From assembly GCF_025457425.1 (NCBI RefSeq), contig NZ_JAMXIA010000001.1:2976001-3040000 (forward strand): a DNA stretch of 64,000 bases. Direction: 5' to 3'. Positions 23,962 to 31,852 of the stretch are shown one piece after another (position 1 is the first letter of the stretch; the number at the start of each line of letters is the position of its first letter). This DNA is from Chryseobacterium foetidum. Lineage in GTDB: Bacteria > Bacteroidota > Bacteroidia > Flavobacteriales > Weeksellaceae. The notes beneath the pieces were generated by a model. That model saw only the letters and a list, made by a program, of their open reading frames with translations. It was not told the DNA's origin and ran no database searches. The position numbers and the translations under genes are program-made.

Positions 23962-24044
23962 GCCTGCGTGGTGAAATTGGTAGACACGCCATCTTGAGGG
24001 GGTGGTTTCCTAAGGATGTGCTGGTTCGAGTCCAGTCGCAGGCA
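23962..24044 (+). tRNA. tRNA-Leu(GAG)
   Basis: Acceptor GCCTGCG pairs with CGCAGGC; the D-arm is TGGTGAAATTGGTAGACACG; the anticodon loop TTGAGGG gives GAG; a variable arm typical of class II tRNAs and the T-loop GGTTCGAGTCC follow. It is 83 nt long without CCA and lies 35 bp after tRNA-Lys copy 1. Confidence 0.95.
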
Positions 24045-24087
24045 CAAGCAAAAAAAATGTTTGTTAACTTGTAAGTTTTATAAAATT

Positions 24088-24104
24088 AATTATATATTTA
24101 CGGC
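24088..24104 (+). promoter_or_regulatory. Variant -7 element before tRNA-Lys copy 2
   Basis: AATTATATATTTACGGC is shared exactly with the region upstream of gldK (29608-29624). It contains TATATTTA, one base off the TAnnTTTG consensus. A CTTG lies 21 bp upstream of the TA. It could give the second tRNA-Lys its own transcript. Confidence 0.45.
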
Positions 24105-24121
24105 GTTAATATTACGTGACC

Positions 24122-24194
24122 GACTCGGTAGCTCAGCTGGTAGAGCAATACACTTTTAATGTATGGGTCCTGGGTTCGAATCCCAGCCGGGTCA
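24122..24194 (+). tRNA. tRNA-Lys(TTT), copy 2
   Basis: It is identical over 73 nt to the copy at 23854, including the preceding GTGACC. Both carry a TTT anticodon. A terminator hairpin follows within five bases. Confidence 0.96.
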
Positions 24195-24198
24195 CGAG

Positions 24199-24221
24199 TT
24201 TACTGAAAAGTAAATTTTTTT
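24199..24221 (+). terminator. Terminator of the tRNA cluster
   Basis: TTTACT-GAAA-AGTAAA is followed by seven T directly after the second tRNA-Lys. Confidence 0.8.
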
Positions 24222-24249
24222 CATATTAATATTTTGTGATTTGGTGTTT

Positions 24250-24282
24250 CAAAGGCTTCTTTCCAGAAGCCTTTGATTTTTT
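24250..24282 (+). terminator. Second hairpin after the tRNA cluster
   Basis: CAAAGGCTTCT (24250-24260) pairs perfectly with AGAAGCCTTTG (24265-24275), followed by ATTTTTTAT in the plus direction. It ends at the stop codon of the convergent panC; no T-run lies on the panC side. Confidence 0.8.
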
Positions 24283-25129
24283 ATTTCATCGGGAGATTGT
24301 CAATTAACCTTACTCCGTCTACAACGACAACAATAAATGCTCTGTAATCTCTGTCTGCATAAAAGAATTCTGCTTCTTTCAGATTTTTTTCATCGGCAAT
24401 CAGAAAATACTCAAGCTGCATATTTTGCTGGTCATCAAAAATATCTTTTACCTTATGTTTGATAATTTCATAAGAATCTTCTTTAAACCAGGTCTGCACC
24501 TTTTTTAAAGTTTGATAAATTACCTTTGATGCTTCTCTTCTGGCTTCAGGCAGTCTTTGATTTCTGGAGCTTAATGCCAAGCCGTTTTCTGCTCTGTAAG
24601 TGGGAACTCCCACAATTTTTACCGGAAGATTCTGCATTTCAACCATTTTTTTAATAATGGCAAGCTGTTGAAAATCTTTTTCACCAAAATACGCACAATC
24701 CGGTTTTACCTGTCTGAAAAGTTCTTCCACTACAGTTCCCACGCCATCAAAATGCCCGGGACGTGATTTTCCTTCCATTTCATTTTCCAGTCCTCCAAAA
24801 TCATAGCTTTTACTTTTCGCCTGCTCAGGATAGATATCTGAAACTTCAGGGATGTAAACAGCATCAACCAAACCGGAGTTTTTCAGAATATTGATATCCC
24901 TTTCTGTATCTCTCGGATATTTTACCAGATCTTCCTGATTGTTAAACTGGGTAGGGTTTACAAATATTGAGGAGATGACGAGATCATTATCTTTACGTGC
25001 TTCTTTATATAAGGAAAGATGCCCGTCATGCAATGCTCCCATCGTTGGAGCAAAACCAATCCGCTTTCCCATTTCCCTCTGTCTCTCTATAAAATCCTGA
25101 AGAATTTTTCTGCTTTTTAAAACTTCCAT
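24281..25129 (-). CDS. panC: Pantothenate synthetase
   Basis: PanC joins pantoate and beta-alanine with ATP to make pantothenate. The 282-residue protein has PTMGALHDGHLSLYKEAR (HIGH-like ATP site, residues 29-46), FVNPTQFNNQEDLVKYPR, the GEKDFQQLAIIKKMV segment and the KMSKS-equivalent LSSRNQRL. The length is normal. PanD, which supplies beta-alanine, is also in this window at 58 kb but is not linked. Confidence 0.95.
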   Translation of the reverse strand: MEVLKSRKILQDFIERQREMGKRIGFAPTMGALHDGHLSLYKEARKDNDLVISSIFVNPTQFNNQEDLVKYPRDTERDINILKNSGLVDAVYIPEVSDIYPEQAKSKSYDFGGLENEMEGKSRPGHFDGVGTVVEELFRQVKPDCAYFGEKDFQQLAIIKKMVEMQNLPVKIVGVPTYRAENGLALSSRNQRLPEARREASKVIYQTLKKVQTWFKEDSYEIIKHKVKDIFDDQQNMQLEYFLIADEKNLKEAEFFYADRDYRAFIVVVVDGVRLIDNLPMK

Positions 25130-25148
25130 ATTACTTTAATAGTTTATT

Positions 25149-25156
25149 CAAAAATA
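25149..25156 (-). promoter_or_regulatory. Probable -7 element for panC
   Basis: Minus-strand TATTTTTG matches TAnnTTTG, 19 bp upstream of the panC ATG. A -33 TTTG at the right distance is not evident. Confidence 0.4.
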
Positions 25157-25251
25157 ATAAATATTGGTGTAATTGAGATCATTTGTTGAAAGGATAAGTG
25201 GTCTTTTATCGTAAAAAAATGTTAATTAAAATAATGTTGAATGTTTTTTCG

Positions 25252-25259
25252 TAATTTTG
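25252..25259 (+). promoter_or_regulatory. -7 element of the GT5-like/DUF4270/glmS operon
   Basis: TAATTTTG followed by CACC matches the extended -7 motif. It lies 35 bases before ATG 25295. It also argues against the longer in-frame start at 25241, which would lie upstream of the transcript. Confidence 0.5.
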
Positions 25260-25294
25260 CACCTTATAGCATTTTTAAATATAGAAAAGAATTT

Positions 25295-26065
25295 ATGCCC
25301 AATCAGAAAATACTGTACATTACCACAGAGATGTACCCTTATCAGGAAGATACAAATTTAGCTTCGGTGGTAAACAAAATGGCGCTTAAAATGCACAATG
25401 AAGGCAATGATGTAAGAGTTTTTATGCCAAGATTTGGACAGATAAGTGAAAGGAAATTTCAACTGCACGAGGTGATCCGCCTTTCCGGGATGAATATAAT
25501 TATTAATGATCTTGATCAGCCACTAATCATCAAGGTAGCTTCTTTACCGGGAGAAAGGCTTCAGGTTTATTTTATTGATAACGAAGAATATTTCAAGAGA
25601 AAACAAAGTTACTTCGACGATGAAGGAACTGCTTTTGAAGATAATGATGAGCGCGCCATCTTCTTTGCAAGAGGTGTAATCGAAACAATCAAAAAACTCA
25701 ACTGGGTTCCGGATGTTATTCATTTGAACGGGTGGATGGCTTCTTTTGTTCCGGTTTATCTTAAAACATACTATGGTTCAGATACTTATTTTAAAGATGC
25801 AAAAATTGTACTCTCGGTTTACAATGAGAAAAATGCAGCTTTAAGTTCTACTATTTCTGAAAAACTTAAGTTTGATAATATTTCAGACCTCAAATCTTTG
25901 GAAGACCCAAGTTTTGAAAGCTTCGTTATTGAAAGCATGAACTACGTGGATACCATCGTAAAAGGGGACGAATTTTTAAATGAAAATCTGGATAAAGCTT
26001 TTAATGAAGCTTCCACGCCAAAGTCGGAATATCTTGATGTAGATTCAATTAAAACTTTATATTAA
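25295..26065 (+). CDS. Glycogen synthase-like N-terminal domain protein (GT5 stub)
   Basis: The 256-residue protein matches only the first Rossmann domain of GlgA-type glycogen/starch synthases: ILYITTEMYPYQ, then NEGNDVRVFMPRFG, VIHLNGWMASFVPVYLK and a FDNISDLKS segment. The ADP-glucose-binding KTGG of GlgA is replaced by EDTN at residues 18-21, and the whole C-terminal GT-B domain with the catalytic glutamate and lysine is missing. It therefore cannot be an ordinary synthase. Codon structure is intact, which argues against decay. It begins an operon with a DUF4270 lipoprotein (11 bp gap) and glmS. Confidence 0.82.
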   Translation: MPNQKILYITTEMYPYQEDTNLASVVNKMALKMHNEGNDVRVFMPRFGQISERKFQLHEVIRLSGMNIIINDLDQPLIIKVASLPGERLQVYFIDNEEYFKRKQSYFDDEGTAFEDNDERAIFFARGVIETIKKLNWVPDVIHLNGWMASFVPVYLKTYYGSDTYFKDAKIVLSVYNEKNAALSSTISEKLKFDNISDLKSLEDPSFESFVIESMNYVDTIVKGDEFLNENLDKAFNEASTPKSEYLDVDSIKTLY

Positions 26066-26076
26066 AAACATATTTA

Positions 26077-27651
26077 ATGATCAATAATATTAAAAGAGCA
26101 TTTGCCGTGCTGTCTCTGATGATTTTCGGAAGTGCTGTGCTTTATAATTGCGAACCGGAAATCGACAGTTTGGGTGAGCAGCTTTTTTTAAACGACGGAA
26201 CTAACGGAAATGAGGTTTCCTATGACCTTATCGCCTATAATATTGATAATAACAATGCAGTGAGAGCCGATTACAATACTTTAGGAAGTGCGGTAATCGG
26301 AGCTTTCAATGAACCGCAGTTTGGGCGTCAGGAAGCATCTTATTTTACACAAATCAGAATGTCTGCTTACGACCCTGATTTTGGAACAAACGCAGTTGTG
26401 GATTCAGTCGTTATGGTTTTAAAACCCGTTATTCAACAGAGTTCAGATTCATTAGTAACTACAACAAACGAAAGTTATGTGTATCCTGATGGAAATGTTG
26501 ATGCCAAACTTGAACTTAAAACTATTCCTGTTACAAAATATGGAAGAACGAAAACTGCCGGTAATATCACCCCACTTACTTTAAAAGTACATGAAGTAAC
26601 TGAGTTTATGGGAAGTTTCACAGACAGTGTGTATTCAAACAAAGAGTATTCGGCAGGTGTTGAGCTTGGCTCAAAAGTTTTCAGAGGATTGGCAAAATCT
26701 GTAACAATCACAAAAGATTCAGACAATAGCGTACTGTTTACATCTACTAACGATATTAGAATTCCTTTAGATAAAACTTTCTTTCAAAATAAAATTATCG
26801 CCAAAAAGGGACAGCCTGAGCTTAAGGATATGTCAAACTTTATCAGATATTTCAGAGGTTTAAAAGTTTCTGTTCAGGAGAATGACGGTTATTTGTTTTC
26901 AATCAATCCTAATGATGCCGGAACGCAGGTGATTATGTATTATAAATATGATAAAACTGAAAATGGAACTACTACAGCAACGCGTGCAAGCTATAATTTT
27001 GGTTTAGGCGCAGGAAATGCACACTCTTCTTTAATAAATTATACAAGACCTGCAGGTTTTACCGCTGCAATTAATGCAGATGCGACCAACGGTCATGCAA
27101 AATTGTATGCTCAGGGAATGGGAGGGCCTTCAATTGGAGTTAAATTTAGACCTGATGTAATTCAAGGGCTTAGAGAACGTTTCAAAAACGATAAAACGGC
27201 AATTGTTTCAGCAAAGATCAGAATGTATACAGATTCTTTAAATTGGAATAATTCATTATTAAAGCCAAGTGAACTTACTATTGTACAGAGATATAAGAAA
27301 AAGAATTCTACTGATATAGTGTCCAGCTTCACATCAGATATAACATCATTAAGTGGTGCTCCTAATTTTGCTTATATGAGAGCTTTTAACTTAGATAAAA
27401 ATCCTGCTTATTATGAATTTACGGTTACGAAATCTTTGAAAGATATTGTTGAAGATACTGAACAGAAGGATTTCTCAGATAAATATTTCAAAATTGATCT
27501 TGCTCAGTTTTTAAGAGGTTCAGATGGAGTCGCATTGGCGGGATATAATCTTACGACAAGACCCTTTGCAAGGGAAAGAATGGTTTTTGTAGGGTCAGAT
27601 CCACTTCATTCAAGAAAAATTCAGTTAAAAGTAGTTTACGGATCAAAATAA
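26077..27651 (+). CDS. DUF4270 family lipoprotein
   Basis: The 524-residue outer-surface lipoprotein has a signal ending in SAVLYNC (lipobox Cys25), followed by EPEIDSLGEQLF, the usual start of DUF4270 proteins. It is beta-rich, with repeated PDG..DAKLELK and YKYDKTENGT strands and a conserved end (GSDPLHSRKIQLKVVYG). The biochemical role of the family is unknown. It lies 11 bp after the GT5-like gene and 27 bp before glmS, a gene order I recall from other flavobacteria. Confidence 0.85.
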   Translation: MINNIKRAFAVLSLMIFGSAVLYNCEPEIDSLGEQLFLNDGTNGNEVSYDLIAYNIDNNNAVRADYNTLGSAVIGAFNEPQFGRQEASYFTQIRMSAYDPDFGTNAVVDSVVMVLKPVIQQSSDSLVTTTNESYVYPDGNVDAKLELKTIPVTKYGRTKTAGNITPLTLKVHEVTEFMGSFTDSVYSNKEYSAGVELGSKVFRGLAKSVTITKDSDNSVLFTSTNDIRIPLDKTFFQNKIIAKKGQPELKDMSNFIRYFRGLKVSVQENDGYLFSINPNDAGTQVIMYYKYDKTENGTTTATRASYNFGLGAGNAHSSLINYTRPAGFTAAINADATNGHAKLYAQGMGGPSIGVKFRPDVIQGLRERFKNDKTAIVSAKIRMYTDSLNWNNSLLKPSELTIVQRYKKKNSTDIVSSFTSDITSLSGAPNFAYMRAFNLDKNPAYYEFTVTKSLKDIVEDTEQKDFSDKYFKIDLAQFLRGSDGVALAGYNLTTRPFARERMVFVGSDPLHSRKIQLKVVYGSK

Positions 27652-27678
27652 TTTTAATAAAAACACAATATATAATTT

Positions 27679-29532
27679 ATGTGCGGAATTGTAGGATACA
27701 CAGGTTTCCAGGATGCTTACGAAATTGTAATCAATGGGCTTAGAAGACTCGAATACAGAGGTTACGACAGTGCAGGTATTGTACTTGAAAAACCGGATCA
27801 CAGCCTTGAAGTACAGAAAACCAAAGGTAAAGTAGATGATTTGGAAGGAATTGCAAGTCAGTTAAAAGGAACTGCAAAAATTGGGATGGGGCATACAAGA
27901 TGGGCTACACATGGTGTTCCAAGTGACAGAAATTCACATCCTCATTTATCAAACAACGGCAAAATAGCAATTATTCATAATGGTATTATTGAAAATTATG
28001 ATACTATTAAAATTATGCTTACTGAGAAAGGATTTACTTTTCAGTCGGAAACAGATACTGAAGTTCTGGTGAATCTTATTCAGTATTTTATGGATCTGAA
28101 TGCCGAAACAGATTTTCCTACAGCAGTAAGATTTGCTTTGAATGAAGTTTACGGAGCTTACGCAATCACCGTAATGCACGAAGATTATCCTGGAGTTTTG
28201 GTAGTTGGCAGATTAGGATCTCCTTTGGCTATCGGAATTGGTGACAAAGAATATTTCATCGCTTCAGATGCATCTCCTTTCGTAGAATTTACAAAAGAAG
28301 CTATTTATCTTGAGGAAGGTCACATGGCAATCATTTCTCTTGAAAATGGTGTTGACATCAGAACAATCATCGAAAACTCTAAAATACAGCCTGAAATTCA
28401 GGAGCTTAAATTAAGTCTTGAGCAAATAGAGAAAGGAGGTTATGAGCATTTTATGCTGAAAGAAATTTTCGAACAGCCAAAATCTATACACGACACAATG
28501 AGAGGGCGACTTCTTGTAGATGAAGGAATCATCAAAATGGCCGGGATCTGGGATCATATTGAAAAATTCAAAAATGCCAACAGAATCATCATTATCGCTT
28601 GCGGAACTTCTTGGCACGCAGGTCTGATTGGTGAATATTTAATTGAAGAATTTGCAAGAATTCCTGTAGAAGTAGAATACGCTTCTGAATTCAGATACAG
28701 AAATCCAATTATTACTGATAAAGATGTTGTGATCGCAATTTCCCAATCTGGAGAAACGGCAGATACAATGGCTGCTTTAAAATTAGCTAAAGAAAAAGGC
28801 GCATTTATATATGGTATCTGTAATGTTGTAGATTCGTCTATTGCACGAATTACAGATGCAGGATCTTATACACACGCTGGTCCTGAGATCGGTGTTGCTT
28901 CCACTAAAGCATTTACAGCGCAGCTTACTATTTTATCCATGATTGCTTTAAAGTTAGGTAAACATAATGGTAACTTAGGTAATGCCGAATTCATGAATCT
29001 TATTGCAGAACTGGATGCTATTCCTAAAAGAGTGGAAGAAGTTCTGGCTGCAACACATGAATTAACTCAGGAGATAGCTAAGGATTTTATCAATGCGACC
29101 AACTTCCTATATTTAGGAAGAGGTTACAATTATCCTGCGGCTTTGGAAGGAGCTTTAAAACTTAAAGAAATTTCTTATATTCACGCCGAAGGTTATCCTG
29201 CTGCAGAAATGAAGCACGGGCCGATTGCTTTGATTGACGAAAATATGCCAATTGTAATCATTGCACCTAAAAAAGGTCATTACGATAAAATTGTAAGCAA
29301 TGTTCAGGAAATCAAGGCGAGAAAAGGTAAAGTAGTTGCGGTTGTAAATAAAGGAGATACTCAGGTAAGTGCCATGGCTGATTACGTGATTGAAATCCCT
29401 GAAACATCTGAATGTTTTTCACCTATAGTGGCGTCTGTTCCTTTACAGCTCCTTGCTTATTACATCGCAGTTTATAGAGGGGCAAATGTGGATCAGCCAA
29501 GAAATTTGGCAAAATCTGTAACTGTAGAGTAA
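27679..29532 (+). CDS. glmS: Glutamine-fructose-6-phosphate aminotransferase (isomerizing)
   Basis: GlmS makes glucosamine 6-phosphate from fructose 6-phosphate and glutamine, the first step to UDP-GlcNAc. The 617-residue protein has the N-terminal glutaminase with Cys2 (MCGIVGYTG) and GMGHTRWATHG, two SIS domains (IIACGTSWHAG with SQSGETADTMAAL, then YLGRGYNYPAALEGALKLKEIS) and the C-terminal DQPRNLAKSVTVE. Length and ends are complete. No glmS ribozyme is visible in the 27-bp gap upstream, as expected outside Firmicutes. Confidence 0.96.
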   Translation: MCGIVGYTGFQDAYEIVINGLRRLEYRGYDSAGIVLEKPDHSLEVQKTKGKVDDLEGIASQLKGTAKIGMGHTRWATHGVPSDRNSHPHLSNNGKIAIIHNGIIENYDTIKIMLTEKGFTFQSETDTEVLVNLIQYFMDLNAETDFPTAVRFALNEVYGAYAITVMHEDYPGVLVVGRLGSPLAIGIGDKEYFIASDASPFVEFTKEAIYLEEGHMAIISLENGVDIRTIIENSKIQPEIQELKLSLEQIEKGGYEHFMLKEIFEQPKSIHDTMRGRLLVDEGIIKMAGIWDHIEKFKNANRIIIIACGTSWHAGLIGEYLIEEFARIPVEVEYASEFRYRNPIITDKDVVIAISQSGETADTMAALKLAKEKGAFIYGICNVVDSSIARITDAGSYTHAGPEIGVASTKAFTAQLTILSMIALKLGKHNGNLGNAEFMNLIAELDAIPKRVEEVLAATHELTQEIAKDFINATNFLYLGRGYNYPAALEGALKLKEISYIHAEGYPAAEMKHGPIALIDENMPIVIIAPKKGHYDKIVSNVQEIKARKGKVVAVVNKGDTQVSAMADYVIEIPETSECFSPIVASVPLQLLAYYIAVYRGANVDQPRNLAKSVTVE

Positions 29533-29607
29533 AAAAAAGACTAGGAAATAAAATAACTTTAGTTTTTTTTCGTTATTCTAAAAAAAATCTTAAAAGTTTC
29601 TTAAAAA

Positions 29608-29624
29608 AATTATATATTTACGGC
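29608..29624 (+). promoter_or_regulatory. Variant -7 element upstream of gldK
   Basis: AATTATATATTTACGGC, identical to the sequence before tRNA-Lys copy 2, lies 18 bp before the gldK ATG. TATATTTA is one base off TAnnTTTG. The 110-bp glmS-gldK gap is A/T-rich with no clear terminator. Confidence 0.45.
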
Positions 29625-29642
29625 TTAATTATAAAAATTAAC

Positions 29643-31058
29643 ATGAAAAGGATATTTCTTTTATTAGTGTCTGCGTCGGTAGCATCGGTATCTTGTTCAG
29701 GTGGTGGATCTTCTTCTGTTGGGAAGCCAGGAACAAAAGGAGAATTGATACCTAGAGAAAAAACATCGTCATTTGTAGCGGAAAGACCATACGGTATGGT
29801 TGCAATTCCCGGAGGTTCATTTATTGCTGGTATGTCTGGTAAAGACTTAACAGACAATCCTGAAAAAGCACCTCTAAAAACAGTTACAGTTTCTTCATTC
29901 TTCATGGATGAAGCTGAAACTACAAATGCTGAATACAGAGTATTCATTAATTATGTAAGAGATTCTATCGCTAGAACAATGCTTGCTGAAGCTGCCGGTG
30001 AAGGCGGTGACGGTGGTGGCAGAGGCCAGAGCATCGGAGACTATGCTTATCTTGCTAAAAAAGAAGAAAACCTTACTCCGTACCAGGAATATCTTGACGG
30101 TGCTGGTGGAAGAGATGACGGTTTCGATGCTACTAAAAGATTAGACTGGAAAATTCCTTTGCATTGGAGCACTTCTAAATATCCTGATGTAGAATATGCT
30201 GAAGTTCTTGAGTCTATGTATTTACCGGCTTCTTCAAGAGTAGGTAGCGAAAGACTTTTGGATGTTAGTAAATTAAAATATACATACAGATGGGGAGATA
30301 TGGATGCTGCTGTAGCTGAAGATCAGAGAGGTGCAAGCTTCCTGAGAAGCGAAAGTATCGCAATTTATCCTGACACAACTGTCTGGAAAAAAGATTTCCA
30401 CTTTACTTATAATGAGCCTCTGTTTGAACAGTATTTCTGGCATAAAGCTTACAAAGATTATCCTGTAGTAGGTGTTACCTGGGATCAGGCAAGAGCTTAC
30501 TGTAATTTCAGATCTAAATTAAAGTCTGATTACAATGAAAGCTTGAAAAGAAGAAAGCAACCGCCAATGAGATTCAGACTTCCAAACGAATTTGAGTGGG
30601 AGTACGCAGCAAGAGGTGGTATGCAGAATGCAGATTATCCTTGGGGTGGTCCTTACTTGATGGATGACAGAGGTTGCTATCTTGCAAACTTCAAGCCAAA
30701 AAGAGGTAACTATATGGAAGATGATGTAAAAGGTACTTATACTTACACAGCTCCAGTTAAGAAATTTAAAAAGAACGGTTTCGGTTTATTTGATATGGCC
30801 GGTAACGTTTCAGAATGGACAGTTTCTCCTTACAATAACTCGTCTTATACATTCTCATCTACACTCAATCCTTCTACCAAAGATAAAACTGAAGTGAAGA
30901 AAGCTGTAAGAGGTGGTTCTTGGAAAGATGTTGGTTACATGTTGATGAACGGTGCTAGAGATTGGGAAAGAAAAGATTCTGCAAGAAGCTACATCGGTTT
31001 CAGAACAGTACAGGATATTCCGGAAGCTGCAGTAAAAGCTAAAAGAGTAAACAGATAA
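29643..31058 (+). CDS. gldK: Gliding motility / T9SS lipoprotein GldK
   Basis: GldK (PorK in Porphyromonas) forms with GldN the periplasmic ring of the type IX secretion system attached to the outer membrane. The 471-residue protein starts with a lipoprotein signal (MKRIFLLLVSASVASVSC, lipobox Cys18). The rest is a formylglycine-generating-enzyme-like fold: GMVAIPGGSFIAGMSG, VVGVTWDQARAYCNFRS, RFRLPNEFEWEYAARGG, FGLFDMAGNVSEWT and the final IGFRTVQ. It is the first gene of gldKLMN. Confidence 0.96.
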   Translation: MKRIFLLLVSASVASVSCSGGGSSSVGKPGTKGELIPREKTSSFVAERPYGMVAIPGGSFIAGMSGKDLTDNPEKAPLKTVTVSSFFMDEAETTNAEYRVFINYVRDSIARTMLAEAAGEGGDGGGRGQSIGDYAYLAKKEENLTPYQEYLDGAGGRDDGFDATKRLDWKIPLHWSTSKYPDVEYAEVLESMYLPASSRVGSERLLDVSKLKYTYRWGDMDAAVAEDQRGASFLRSESIAIYPDTTVWKKDFHFTYNEPLFEQYFWHKAYKDYPVVGVTWDQARAYCNFRSKLKSDYNESLKRRKQPPMRFRLPNEFEWEYAARGGMQNADYPWGGPYLMDDRGCYLANFKPKRGNYMEDDVKGTYTYTAPVKKFKKNGFGLFDMAGNVSEWTVSPYNNSSYTFSSTLNPSTKDKTEVKKAVRGGSWKDVGYMLMNGARDWERKDSARSYIGFRTVQDIPEAAVKAKRVNR

Positions 31059-31119
31059 TATTACCATTTAATTTATATATCAATTTATTTAACAACTCAT
31101 TTAAAAAAAACTAACGTAT

Positions 31120-31812
31120 ATGTTTAAGACTAAAGATGCGTGGATGAATTTCTTCTATTCATTCGGTGCGGCAATTGTAATTCTTGGAGCTTGGCTTAAA
31201 ATTACTCACATTACTCTGGGACCTATTAATGGTAATATCGCACTTACTGTGGGATTGGTTACTGAAGCGATCATCTTCATCATCTTCGCTTTCGATCCAC
31301 CTGCAGCAGAAGAATCTTACCACTGGGAGAATGTTTACCCTGAATTATTGGATAAGCATGCAAACCCAAATCCTTTACACTCAAATGTTTCAGCTAAAAA
31401 TACTGTAGATCATTTTGCAGAATTAGAAAATTCTTTATCAGGTAAACTTGATAAAATGCTTCAGGATGCTAAACTTGATGTACAGTTATTCGACAGATTA
31501 AGAACAGGAATCGATAAATTCTCAAGTTCAGTTGATCAGATCAACCAAACTGTAGACGTTTCTGCTTCTACACACAAATATAACGACCAGTTAAACAAAG
31601 CTGCTACCCACATGGAAAGCATGAACGCTCTTTATGCAATGCAGTTGGAGAACGGTCAAAGACAGTCAGAGTTTGCTAAAAAGTATGTTGATGACATGCA
31701 GAAATCAGCAGAACAATCTGAGAAGTTTAACCAAGAATTACAAGGTTTAACAACTAACTTAAACAGCTTAAACAGAGTTTACGGTGGTATGTTAACTGCT
31801 ATGAAGTCATAA
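31120..31812 (+). CDS. gldL: T9SS inner-membrane motor protein GldL
   Basis: GldL and GldM form the proton-driven motor that powers type IX secretion and gliding. The 230-residue protein has two N-terminal transmembrane helices (about residues 8-24 and 36-55), with the acidic residue in the second (VGLVTEAIIFIIFAF, Glu49), expected in the proton path. A cytoplasmic coiled-coil follows, rich in Gln, Asn and Lys. It lies 61 bp after gldK and 40 bp before gldM. Confidence 0.95.
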   Translation: MFKTKDAWMNFFYSFGAAIVILGAWLKITHITLGPINGNIALTVGLVTEAIIFIIFAFDPPAAEESYHWENVYPELLDKHANPNPLHSNVSAKNTVDHFAELENSLSGKLDKMLQDAKLDVQLFDRLRTGIDKFSSSVDQINQTVDVSASTHKYNDQLNKAATHMESMNALYAMQLENGQRQSEFAKKYVDDMQKSAEQSEKFNQELQGLTTNLNSLNRVYGGMLTAMKS

Positions 31813-31852
31813 TCCCTAACCATTAATTTAATCAAAAACTAAAGAAAAGATA

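Noticed and set aside
23865..24047. A 60-residue minus-strand ORF
   Set aside because: It is the antisense of the tRNA-Lys and tRNA-Leu genes and has no protein features.
23854..24194. tRNA cluster as an integration site for a mobile island
   Set aside because: No integrase, direct attachment repeats beyond the tRNA copies themselves, or foreign-looking cargo lie beside it; the neighbours aroK and panC are core genes.
27652..27678. A glmS ribozyme upstream of glmS
   Set aside because: The gap to the DUF4270 gene is only 27 bp, too short for the ribozyme.
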